Shown here piece by piece: positions 25,448-33,253 of a DNA stretch of 42,664 bases. The notes below the pieces were generated by a model. It was not told where the DNA came from and made no database searches. It worked only from the letters and a program-made list of their open reading frames with translations. The position numbers were made by a program, and so were the translations under genes. How positions within the stretch are numbered: the stretch's first letter is position 1; every line of letters starts with the position of its first letter. Origin of the DNA: Ruminococcaceae bacterium UBA3323. Its GTDB lineage: Bacteria > Bacillota > Clostridia > Oscillospirales > Acutalibacteraceae. Location: assembly GCA_002361935.1 (NCBI GenBank), contig DESD01000011.1, forward strand, positions 527-43,190. Reading direction: 5' to 3'.

Positions 25448-26884
25448 TTATTGTTTTTCTGCTTGCGGCTTTTCATTCTCTGCGTCTTTCTTTTTATCAT
25501 CCGCATCAAAAACATAATCATTTCCCGGGAAAATAACATTCAGGATAATACCGACAACAGAGGCAGTTGCAAGGGCAGAAATACTGATTGACGCTGTGCC
25601 GATTTCAAATGAAATTCCGTTTGAGCCAAGAGCAAGCACAAGGATAATTGCTGCAATAATTGTATTCCTTGATTTTGAAAAATCAACCTTTGCCTCAACA
25701 ACGTTTCTTACACCCACTGCGGAAATCATACCATAAAGCACAAAGGAAATACCGCCGATAACGGCTGTAGGCATAAGATTGATTGCCGCAGCAAATTTCG
25801 GAGATAACGAAAACAGCAATGCAAAATAAGCTGCAATTCTGATTACTCTTGGGTCATACACCTTTGAAAGGGCAAGAACACCTGTATTTTCACCATAGGT
25901 TGTATTTGCAGGAGCACCGAAAAGAGATGCAAGAATAGTTGCAAGACCGTCACCGAGAAGTGTTCTGTGCAAACCCGGCTCTTTGATATAATTTTTGCCG
26001 CAGGTTGCGGAAATTGCTGAAACATCACCGATATGCTCCATCATTGTAGCAAGAGCAATAGGAACAATTGTGATAATTGCTGTTAAAGCCTTGCCTGAAT
26101 CCCTGACACCGCCGAAAACGGTTGAGCCCCATTCAATCGGATTACCGATCCATGCCGCATCCCTGAGTGCTGCAAGCTTGTCTGTTGAGAAAAGAATCAT
26201 ACTTTCTTTTCCGTTGACGGCAATATATTCCATACCGTCTACCACTATATTCTCCCCTGTTGTCAAAGCCAAAACAACCGCAACAATAACAGCACCGAGA
26301 AGCCCTAAAAGAATCGGAAGAATCTTAGCCATGCCTTTGCCAAAAACATTGAAGATGATAACAAGAGCAAGAGCCACAATTGCAAGCCACCAGTTATTTG
26401 AACAGTTTGAAATAGCTGACGGAGCAAGACCAAGACCGATTGCCATAATAATCGGACCTGTTACAACAGGCGGAAAAAGCTTCATAACCTTATTAATGCC
26501 CACAACTTTTATAATACCTGCAAGAATAAGGTAAAGCAGACCTGCACATACCACGCCGAGACAAGCATACGGGAGCATTTCTTTATTTCCGCTTCCGTCT
26601 GCATTAAGCGGCGCAATCGCAAGATATCCGCCTATAAAGGCAAACGAAGAGCCGAGAAAAGCAGGAACCCTGAATTTGGTTAAGCAATGGAACAAAAGTG
26701 TTCCGAGACCGGCAAACAGAAGCGTTGTTGAAACCGAAAGGCCCGTAAGCAGCGGAACCAGAACGGTTGCTCCGAACATTGCGAACATATGCTGAAAACC
26801 GAGAAGAACCATTTTGGGTGTTCCGAGCTTTCTTGCATCGTAGATACCTTCATTACCTATTAAAATCTTTTCTTTTTTAGACAT
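25448..26884 (-). CDS. uraA: Uracil permease (NCS2 family)
   Basis: This 478-aa transporter brings uracil into the cell with protons. About 14 hydrophobic segments are visible, with the family features FQHMFAMFGATVLVPLLTGL, the TM8-region stretch ATMMEHIGDVSAISATCG and the TM10-region FGAPANTTYGENTGVLALSKV. I choose the ATG at 26884, preceded by AAAGGAT, over an in-frame start 15 nt upstream. It follows upp by 25 nt, forming a pyrimidine salvage operon: UraA imports uracil and Upp traps it as UMP. The C-terminal tail is short, charged and lysine/glutamate-rich. Confidence 0.94.
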   Translation of the reverse strand: MSKKEKILIGNEGIYDARKLGTPKMVLLGFQHMFAMFGATVLVPLLTGLSVSTTLLFAGLGTLLFHCLTKFRVPAFLGSSFAFIGGYLAIAPLNADGSGNKEMLPYACLGVVCAGLLYLILAGIIKVVGINKVMKLFPPVVTGPIIMAIGLGLAPSAISNCSNNWWLAIVALALVIIFNVFGKGMAKILPILLGLLGAVIVAVVLALTTGENIVVDGMEYIAVNGKESMILFSTDKLAALRDAAWIGNPIEWGSTVFGGVRDSGKALTAIITIVPIALATMMEHIGDVSAISATCGKNYIKEPGLHRTLLGDGLATILASLFGAPANTTYGENTGVLALSKVYDPRVIRIAAYFALLFSLSPKFAAAINLMPTAVIGGISFVLYGMISAVGVRNVVEAKVDFSKSRNTIIAAIILVLALGSNGISFEIGTASISISALATASVVGIILNVIFPGNDYVFDADDKKKDAENEKPQAEKQ

Positions 26885-26909
26885 TGTAAATCCTTTCATT
26901 TAAGAGGGT

Positions 26910-27542
26910 TTATTTTGTACCGAAAATTCTGTCTCCCGCATCACCGAGCCCCGGAACAATATAGCCGTTTTCATTAAGATATTCATCCATTCCGGCGGCA
27001 AATATATCAACATCGGGATGTGCTTCCTTAAGTGCCTCAAGTCCTTCAGGAGCTGCAATAATACACAGGAATTTGATTGAACGCGGATTTCTCTTTTTAA
27101 TCTGGGAAATGGCGTCAATAGCAGAGCCGCCTGTTGCAAGCATAGGATCAACAACAAAAACATCACGTTCCTCAATGTCCTTCGGCAGTTTACAGTAATA
27201 TTCAACCGGCTGAAGCGTTTCTTCATCCCTGTAAAGACCGATATGACCGATTCTTGCCGACGGAACAAGCATTAGCGCACCCTCTACCATACCGAGACCT
27301 GCACGAAGAATCGGAACAAAGGCAAGCTTTCTTCCGGCAATTTCCTTACAATGTGCCACACCGCACGGTGTTTGAACATCTTTAGCATGAAGAGGTAAAT
27401 CCCTTGTTGCATCATAAATCATCAGCATTGCTATTTCATTAATCAGATCTCTGAATTCCTTAGTGCTTGTGTTAACATCACGAAGGATACTGAGCTTATG
27501 CTGGATAAGCGGATGATCCATAATAATAACTTTTCTTTCCAT
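26910..27542 (-). CDS. upp: Uracil phosphoribosyltransferase
   Basis: This 210-aa enzyme makes UMP from uracil and PRPP. Diagnostic features are HPLIQHKLSILRDVNTSTKEFR near the N-terminus, VPILRAGLGMVEG and the PRPP-binding DPMLATGGSAIDAI; the C-terminal PGLGDAGDRIFGT is also conserved. AAAGGA lies upstream of the ATG at 27542. It is the first gene of the upp-uraA operon. Confidence 0.97.
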   Translation of the reverse strand: MERKVIIMDHPLIQHKLSILRDVNTSTKEFRDLINEIAMLMIYDATRDLPLHAKDVQTPCGVAHCKEIAGRKLAFVPILRAGLGMVEGALMLVPSARIGHIGLYRDEETLQPVEYYCKLPKDIEERDVFVVDPMLATGGSAIDAISQIKKRNPRSIKFLCIIAAPEGLEALKEAHPDVDIFAAGMDEYLNENGYIVPGLGDAGDRIFGTK

Positions 27543-27574
27543 AACTGAAATTCCTTTCGCATTTATTCTATATT

Positions 27575-27603
27575 AACATAGCACAGCAAGTTGCTTTTTT
27601 CAA
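27575..27603 (-). promoter_or_regulatory. Probable promoter of upp-uraA
   Basis: On the minus strand TTGAAA and TATGTT are 17 bp apart with a TG extended -10, about 33 bp before upp. The leader is too short for a PyrR attenuator, and none is recognisable. Confidence 0.55.
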
Positions 27604-27682
27604 CAAAACGTGACTTACAAATAGTTACAAAACAGTTAAATGTGTTATAACCGAACTGACTTTCATGCAAATGCTTCAACAG

Positions 27683-28375
27683 CTACTTTTTGTTTTTCAG
27701 AATTCTGTCACACGCTTTCCAATTCGGGCAAACCTTGGACAGCAGATTATAAAAATCCTTTGAATGATTCTGATAAACAAAATGGCAGTACTCATGATAA
27801 ACAACCGATTTAATAACGTTTATATCATACACGGCCAGACGAAGATTAAGCGTAATGAGATTCCGCTTATGATAGCAATTTCCCCATTGAGATTTCAAAT
27901 CCTTGATTCTAAGCTCCGGAACAGATTTGCATATATTTTTGAAAGGCGGAAAGCATTCTTCCATAAGCCTTGGAAATACGATATCGGCCGTATTTTTAAT
28001 CAGCAAATTGTAGATTTTCTGCCTCATACCGAAATCATCCATATCCCGAACAAAAAGTGTTATACTGTCTTCTCCGATAAAATACGAGTTTGCCGAATTC
28101 TCCTCAAGCACAAGCTTATAGGGCTTACCAAGAAGCCTAACCACACTGCCCTCTTCCAAGGTTAACACAGCATTCTGAGCTTTGCATTTTTCAACAGCAG
28201 ATAAAATCCTGCCACCGTTATCTGCAACAAATTCATTAATAACTTCCTTAGGCACAGCAGGGCTTGCCGATACAACAACCGAACCATCACGCTTTATACG
28301 AAGATTAATATTCTTCACATTTTTTCTGATTAAGGAATATTCAATTCTTTGTCCTTCAAATTCAATGCTTTCCAT
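27683..28375 (-). CDS. YgjP-type (M48-like) zinc metallopeptidase
   Basis: This 230-aa protein of the YgjP/DUF45 family has a C-terminal zinc site HEYCH (H194, E195, H198) followed by NHSKDFY with the likely third ligand (H204). The preceding KDLKSQWGNCYHKRNLITLNLRL is the conserved family core. No signal peptide is visible, so it is probably cytosolic. Substrates are unknown. It stands between the upp operon and a membrane-protein gene, with no evident functional link. Confidence 0.9.
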   Translation of the reverse strand: MESIEFEGQRIEYSLIRKNVKNINLRIKRDGSVVVSASPAVPKEVINEFVADNGGRILSAVEKCKAQNAVLTLEEGSVVRLLGKPYKLVLEENSANSYFIGEDSITLFVRDMDDFGMRQKIYNLLIKNTADIVFPRLMEECFPPFKNICKSVPELRIKDLKSQWGNCYHKRNLITLNLRLAVYDINVIKSVVYHEYCHFVYQNHSKDFYNLLSKVCPNWKACDRILKNKK

Positions 28376-28397
28376 GCTAACCTCTGTTCATTCAAAA

Positions 28398-28428
28398 GGC
28401 TGCTACGTTTAGACAATGAGTAGCAGCC
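28398..28428 (-). terminator. Terminator after the four-helix membrane protein gene
   Basis: A 9-bp GC-rich stem (GGCTGCTAC and complement) encloses a 13-nt loop, with T-rich sequence on its minus-strand 3' side. It lies 8 nt past the stop codon at 28436. Confidence 0.8.
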
Positions 28429-28435
28429 CTTAAAT

Positions 28436-29278
28436 TTATATCATTCTGATTTTTTTCGCAATCTGCTTACCATCAGCAAAAAGGAACATAACAGACTGCA
28501 TGGTCATCGTTGTTGAAAACTCCACACCCGAAACCCTTGCACAGATTGTATACTCTGTTTCAATAACACCTTTCTTTTCGGCATAAACCTTTCCGTTAAC
28601 GATTAATTCAGTAAGACCTTTTGAACGTCTGACCTCAACATTCATTCCGTTATACTCAGCCGATATTATGACTCTGCCCTTATTTTCCGATATACGAAGC
28701 GGTGCATTGTCCTGTGGCTCATATTCAAAACCAGTTAAATGATTTTGAAACGACTTGTCTTCCGCACCATCCGAATAAGGTGTATAAAAATCTGAAGCGG
28801 CGGAATTCTGCTGAACAAAATTATCCTGAACGGACATTTTTCTCAGCTTGGAACAGGAGCAAACACCCATAACCAAATCAAAAATAACCCAACCGTGAAA
28901 AAGAATATCGATAATATAGCTGAAATCAAAATACGGAATAACATCAAGAAGCAAAACAGCAGTATCAATACTGAATAAAACCAAAGCAGCTGCTATCATT
29001 GCATCTTTTTTCTTTGCCCCTAACCACAATGCAAGATAAACCAAAGAAATCAGGATTGCAATGGCTGCACCAATATACAGATAGTTTTTCACCTGCAAAT
29101 CAGCCGCCGCATCTGCAAAAATATAGACAACAAGCTGTGGTATATACGCCGAAAATGTAAATACAGTTCCGGAATTGAAAGCAATTAACAGCGTGTTTAC
29201 AAAGGTTAAAACAGCAACTAAAAAAATCGTTGTTTTCGCCGTTTTTATCCATTTTTTAAGCTTAATAACTTCCTGCAT
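28436..29278 (-). CDS. Membrane protein of unknown function
   Basis: I do not recognise this 280-aa protein. It has a short basic N-terminus (LKKWIKTAK), four hydrophobic segments (about residues 15-35, 42-58, 65-85 and 92-140), then a polar linker and a soluble C-terminal domain of about 100 residues. That domain is rich in beta-type sequence (GRVIISAEYNGMNVEVRRSKGLTELIVNGKVY). The domain probably lies in the cytosol. It has its own consensus promoter and terminator and lies next to the left edge of the accessory region. Confidence 0.75.
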   Translation of the reverse strand: MQEVIKLKKWIKTAKTTIFLVAVLTFVNTLLIAFNSGTVFTFSAYIPQLVVYIFADAAADLQVKNYLYIGAAIAILISLVYLALWLGAKKKDAMIAAALVLFSIDTAVLLLDVIPYFDFSYIIDILFHGWVIFDLVMGVCSCSKLRKMSVQDNFVQQNSAASDFYTPYSDGAEDKSFQNHLTGFEYEPQDNAPLRISENKGRVIISAEYNGMNVEVRRSKGLTELIVNGKVYAEKKGVIETEYTICARVSGVEFSTTMTMQSVMFLFADGKQIAKKIRMI

Positions 29279-29329
29279 AATATATAACCAACCTTTAAAT
29301 ACTGCAAATTAATACCATATGTTACTAAA

Positions 29330-29358
29330 ATTTTATCATCTGCACTATTTTTTGTCAA
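29330..29358 (-). promoter_or_regulatory. Strong sigma-A promoter for the membrane protein gene
   Basis: On the minus strand a perfect TTGACA is followed after 17 bp by TAAAAT with an extended TG, about 50 bp before the start codon at 29278. Its integrity shows that the mobile DNA to the right inserted upstream of it without disabling the gene. Confidence 0.82.
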
Positions 29359-29389
29359 CAAAAATGGAAACGAATAAAGATAAACAAAA

Positions 29390-29413
29390 AAAGGACGTCT
29401 TACGACGTCCTTT
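29390..29413 (-). terminator. Terminator after the serine recombinase
   Basis: A perfect 10-bp stem (AAAGGACGTC and complement) with a 4-nt loop precedes a run of seven T on the minus strand. It lies about 30 nt past the recombinase stop codon and marks the approximate left boundary of the accessory DNA. Confidence 0.9.
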
Positions 29414-29443
29414 GGTGGCTCAAGCGGGCCTACCATAAAGCCC

Positions 29444-30898
29444 CTATGCAGTTTGTTTAGCCTTAACCTCATCAACTTCATCAATAAATCCAACCTTAAA
29501 TTTGATTTTGATACGTTGAGATTCTCCAACGGCATTGACATAAACCGTTTCGATGATGGCTGCCAACTCTTTATAAGTTATAGATTTAGAATGATTTATA
29601 TTTAACAGAGCATTCATCCATTTTTTTACAAATGATTCATCTGCATCTTTCTTATTTATGATTTTATCATAATTAACAATTGATTGCAATAAATTTTCAA
29701 GCTCATCGTTATACTTTTTGCTTAATAACAAAAACATTTGTTGACTTATAGCTTTACTCATTTTATCTGCATACAATTGTGTCATAGTATTCTCAATTTC
29801 ATTTATTCTGATATTGCATTTGCTTTTTTGCAATTTTGCTTCATTAGCTTCTCGTAGCTTTTCCTGAAGTATATTCTTCAATATCTTGTTACAAAACCGT
29901 TCCTCATCTGCTTTGCATTCTCTGATCAGTCCCGTTATTTTCTTTTTGACTAAAGCGAGTAAATCTTCCTCAGTTATGTAATGCGATGAACAAGCGACAC
30001 TACCTGAATTGTTATATTTTGAACAGCGATAACATCTTTTCCCATGTTTGGTTGTTGCCGCAAGCTTCCCTCCGCAATCTGCACAAACAAGCAATCCTGA
30101 AAATAATATCGGCAATCTTTCCCCTGATAATGTCTTTCTGTTTCTTCTTTGTTTATTTTGCTCAAATATTTCTGAAACGGCTGTTTTCAAATCATCATCA
30201 ATAATGGCCTTGTGAGTTCCATATACTACAATTTGATCTTGTTCATCTACAAACCGTCTTTGTTTAAGTTTGTAAGATACATTTTCTCGTTTATGTTGAA
30301 CCATATTTCCAAAATACACTTCATTTTTAAGCATTTCATGAATTGTATGCGATGACCAAGAATATTGCTTATATTCCTTATTAAGTTTCTTTCTTCTGTA
30401 AGCAAGCGGTGATAATATATTTTCAGAATTAAGTTCGTCAGCTATTTCACGTCCGCTTTTTCCTTCTGAGAACTCGTTAAATATTCTTCTTACTATTTGT
30501 GCTGCATATTCATCAATAACCAATTTATGTTTGTTTTCATTAGATTTACTGTATCCAAAAGGAGCATACGATCCAACAAATAAACCTTGTTTAGCTGATG
30601 CTCTCAGTGAACTTCTGATTTTTTTTGAAATATCTTTAACATAATATTCATTGAATAGCAGTTTAAAATCAGCCACATCATTTTCATCTATACCGCCCTT
30701 TGAATCTACATTATCATTAATTGCAATAAAACGAATTCCTTTAGATGGAAAAAACTCATCTTTTAATTGTCCGACTTTAGTTGTATTTCTGCCCAATCTT
30801 GATAAATCCTTTACAATCACACAGTCAATTCTGCCTATATTAATATCAAACATCATATCAGAAAAAGCCGGTCTATCAAAATTAACACCCGAAAACCC
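29444..30898 (-). pseudogene. Large serine recombinase, N-terminus with catalytic serine missing
   Basis: Large serine recombinases integrate and excise phages and conjugative elements. The rest of the protein is well preserved: FSGVNFDRPAF, DCVIVKDLSRLGRN and the end of the resolvase domain, a recombinase domain, the zinc ribbon CADCGGK...CYRCSKY...C (about residues 275-305), and a coiled coil. The family start, about 45-50 residues including the nucleophilic serine in a YxRxS motif, is absent. The open frame runs to 30943, but its first 15 residues are the antisense of a methyltransferase. The break is at 30898/30899. It cannot be catalytically active as written. The 3' end is near its own terminator, as expected for an element edge. 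Confidence 0.85.
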
Positions 30899-31585
30899 AT
30901 AGAGCTTGCAACAGGCAGACCTGTTGACATAGCAATAAATCATGACCCCGATGCAATATTAATGCACAAAACAAATCATCCTTTTACAGAGCATTATCAG
31001 GAATCTGTATGGGATATAGACCCGAAAGAGGTTTGCAGAGGTCGCAAAGTCGGTCTTGCCTGGTTTTCTCCTGACTGCAAACATTTTTCAAAAGCAAAAG
31101 GCGGTAAGCCTGTTGATAAGAAAATCAGAGGACTTGCATGGATTGTTCTCCGTTGGGCAGGAACTGTAAGACCAAGAGTAATATTTGTTGAGAATGTTGA
31201 AGAGTTTCAGACCTGGGGACCTGTGCGAAAAGGCAAACCTGTTAAATCAAAACAGGGAGAAACCTTTGAACGCTTTGTCAATCAGCTTAAGGATATCGGT
31301 TATCAGGTTGAATACAGAGAACTTAAGGCTTGTGATTATGGTGCACCAACTATCAGAAAGCGTTTCTTCCTGATTGCGAGATGTGACGGCAAGCCGATTG
31401 TGTGGCCGAAGCCGACACATGCACCTGCGGACAGCCTTAAAGTTAAGGCAGGAAAGCTGAAGCCATACAGAAGTGCAGCAGAATGTATTGATTTTGCATT
31501 GCCTTGTCCGTCTATCTTTGAAAGAAAAAAGCCTCTTGCCATAAACACACAAACTTTGTTTAATATGCACAAATTGAATTTTTAG
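30899..31585 (+). pseudogene. C5-cytosine DNA methyltransferase fragment (both ends missing)
   Basis: The homologous frame begins IELATGRPVDIAINHD at 30899, directly at the break with the recombinase, without a start codon until 30962. Motif IV (FSPDCKHFSKAKGG, catalytic cysteine), motif VI (ENVEEF) and motif VIII-like YGAPTIRKRFFLIA are present. The N-terminal SAM-binding motif I (expected GGGG-type just before IELATG) is gone. After ERKKPLA the sequence departs from the family and stops at 31585, so the target recognition region and motifs IX-X are missing. Phage-type relatives are roughly twice this length. It should be inactive. Confidence 0.82.
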
Positions 31586-31613
31586 TTTTTGTTGAATTTT
31601 AAGGAGGAAATCT

Positions 31614-31790
31614 ATGACATTAATACGCAAAGACCCAAAGGAAGAATTAACAGAGCATATCTGTGACAATATATGCAAATATTCAAATTCAGATTTAACA
31701 CAGGATGAAATTGACGAAAAGTGTGAGCACTGCATCGTGAATAGAATTGTAGAAGTGGTGCTTGCAGAAAGGGCAGAAAATGAACGATAA
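31614..31790 (+). CDS. Small cysteine-motif protein (58 aa), phage/ICE type
   Basis: This short acidic protein begins MTLIRKDPKEELTEH and has cysteine pairs CDNIC and CEHC about 22 residues apart, a possible small zinc site. A strong AAGGAGGA precedes the ATG at optimal distance. Its end overlaps the start of the next gene by 11 bp, so the two are translationally coupled. Small genes of this kind accompany methyltransferase and PAPS-reductase-like genes in Clostridia prophages; the function is not known to me. Confidence 0.75.
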   Translation: MTLIRKDPKEELTEHICDNICKYSNSDLTQDEIDEKCEHCIVNRIVEVVLAERAENER

Positions 31791-32559
31791 AGTAAAACAA
31801 TCAATTGAGTATCTTAAGAGTTTCTGTTCTGATACATACACAGTGCTTAACAGTGGCGGCAAAGACAGTGCCGTGGTCGCTGAATTATGTAGAATGGCAG
31901 ATGTGCCGTTCAAACAAGTGCATAATCTTACAACAGTTGATGCACCTGAAACAGTTTATTATATCCGTTCTCAAGGTATCGAGATTATCAGACCAAAGCT
32001 CTCTATGTGGCAGCTTATCGTTAAAAAGATGTTACCGCCTACAAGATTAATGCGTTATTGCTGTGCCGAGCTTAAGGAAACTTACGGCGAGGGCGAATTG
32101 CTCGTTACAGGAGTAAGAGCCGCCGAAAGCAGAACAAGGAAAGACAATGGAGGGCTAATAAAAATCCTCGACAACACAAAGAAAGCATTAAAAGAATTCA
32201 AAGAAATAAATGAAGAGTTTGACAAGGTTTTTCTCAAAACCGACAAGGGAGGGTGGATACTCAACAACGATAATGAAGCAGGCAGAGATATAGTTGAGCA
32301 TTGCTATAAGCAACATAAAATCTTAATCAATCCTATATTTGATTGGTCTGATAGAGATGTGTGGGATTTTATCAGAGAAAGAAAAATTGAATTGAATCCG
32401 TTGTATTCACAAGGCTATTGTCGTGTTGGTTGTATCGGTTGTCCTATGGGCTCAATTCCGAACAGATACAAAGAATTTAATCAATTCCCACAATACAAAA
32501 AAATATACATACACGCATTTGACCGAATGATACAAAACCGCTTAGACCACAATATGTAA
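31780..32559 (+). CDS. PAPS reductase-like (PP-loop) ATPase, phage/ICE type
   Basis: This 259-aa member of the adenine-nucleotide alpha-hydrolase (PP-loop) superfamily resembles phosphoadenosine phosphosulfate reductase and DndC. The PP-loop motif SGGKDS lies at about residues 25-30; LLVTGVRAAESRTRKD and a C-terminal cysteine cluster CRVGCIGCPMGS could bind an iron-sulfur cluster. The ATG at 31780 has GAAAGGG upstream; a start 18 nt earlier lacks one. It overlaps the small cysteine-motif gene. In this context it is more likely a nucleic-acid or nucleotide modification enzyme of a mobile element than an assimilatory sulfate reductase. Confidence 0.82.
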   Translation: MNDKVKQSIEYLKSFCSDTYTVLNSGGKDSAVVAELCRMADVPFKQVHNLTTVDAPETVYYIRSQGIEIIRPKLSMWQLIVKKMLPPTRLMRYCCAELKETYGEGELLVTGVRAAESRTRKDNGGLIKILDNTKKALKEFKEINEEFDKVFLKTDKGGWILNNDNEAGRDIVEHCYKQHKILINPIFDWSDRDVWDFIRERKIELNPLYSQGYCRVGCIGCPMGSIPNRYKEFNQFPQYKKIYIHAFDRMIQNRLDHNM

Positions 32560-32624
32560 AATTTTCCTTCATTATACTTTCCCATCTTTTTACCACCAAT
32601 TATCCATTAAAAAGGGTGAACTTT

Positions 32625-32750
32625 ATGAAAAAATTCATTAAATATCTTATGTATCATCGTATACCAACATCCGTATTAGTTATATTATCATCAATTTCAT
32701 TTATAATTTCAGTGGTCTCTTTTGTGTTCTCAGTTATTTCATTACGATAA
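32625..32750 (+). CDS. Possible 41-aa hydrophobic peptide, antisense to the neighbouring gene
   Basis: A frame reading MKKFIKYLMYHRIPTSVLVI has a basic N-terminus and then about 25 hydrophobic residues, the layout of small membrane toxins or holin-like peptides. AAGGGTGA lies 5-6 nt before the ATG, a good ribosome site. Its last 97 nt overlap the 3' end of the minus-strand gene at 32654-33082. Hydrophobic frames often appear opposite charged coding sequence, so this may be chance; the ribosome site and start lie outside the other gene and are the main support. Confidence 0.35.
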   Translation: MKKFIKYLMYHRIPTSVLVILSSISFIISVVSFVFSVISLR

Positions 32751-33082
32751 CTAGCTACTTGTACAACAACTGAAACAATAGAGATTATAATTGCCAATAC
32801 AGACATGATTAAACTAATCCATTTAATTATGCTATCAATAATTTGGTTCCTTTCTTCTTTTATCTCGTTTTCGCAATAAATTTTCCCTTTGTCTGTTAGT
32901 TTAAAACATTTCTCATCTTTTTCCATGTTAATCTCAACAAGTTCATATTCTCTAAAAATAGCCTTCATAGATTCATCTGTGAAAACTATCGAATTCGAAT
33001 TTCCACTTTTAAAAGAATCCAGTAAAAACAAACGATTTTTCTTCGGCAACATAATTTCATCAATACAAATATTTTTACTCAT
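32654..33082 (-). CDS. Single-pass membrane protein of unknown function
   Basis: I do not recognise this 142-aa protein. The N-terminal half contains CFKLTDKGKIYCENEI, which looks like the end of a winged-helix domain. A single transmembrane helix follows (about 91-112, WISLIMSVLAIIISIVSVVVQV), then a polar, acidic tail. The ATG at 33082 is preceded by AAGGAAG; an upstream in-frame start lacks a site. It is AT-rich like its neighbours and lies downstream of the HipA-like operon, with that operon's terminator in between, so it is a separate unit. Mobile-element origin is likely from context. Confidence 0.65.
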   Translation of the reverse strand: MSKNICIDEIMLPKKNRLFLLDSFKSGNSNSIVFTDESMKAIFREYELVEINMEKDEKCFKLTDKGKIYCENEIKEERNQIIDSIIKWISLIMSVLAIIISIVSVVVQVASYRNEITENTKETTEIINEIDDNITNTDVGIR

Positions 33083-33216
33083 TTTACGATCTTCCTTACT
33101 AAAAACTATCAAGAAATAATCAAAACAGATTACATCTTTAATATAATAGTGTCGAAAAATGCAAAAAGGTAATAGATTTTTTTTATTTTTTATAAAAGTT
33201 TTTGTAAAAACAAAAA

Positions 33217-33247
33217 AGGTATAGGAGATCAGTGTTCTCCTATGCCT
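33217..33247 (-). terminator. Terminator after the HipA-like kinase gene
   Basis: An 11-bp stem (AGGTATAGGAG with CTCCTATGCCT, one G-T pair) with a 9-nt loop is followed on the minus strand by CCTTTTTTGTTTTT. It lies 7 nt past the kinase stop codon. Confidence 0.9.
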
Positions 33248-33253
33248 CTTTAA

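Noticed and set aside
27543..27680. PyrR-type attenuator upstream of upp
   Set aside because: No PyrR-binding loop or terminator/antiterminator pair is visible in the short leader.
29414..29460. tRNA gene as integration target at the left boundary
   Set aside because: The GC-rich segment is too short and does not fold as a cloverleaf or carry the T-loop sequence.
29245..29541. 98-codon minus-strand frame overlapping the recombinase end and the membrane protein start
   Set aside because: It runs through a terminator and a promoter and overlaps two better-supported genes in another frame.
30899..30943. First 15 codons of the recombinase frame (MIYCYVNRSACCKLY) as a real N-terminus
   Set aside because: These codons are the antisense of methyltransferase sequence that is itself recognisable, so they are a by-product of the break.
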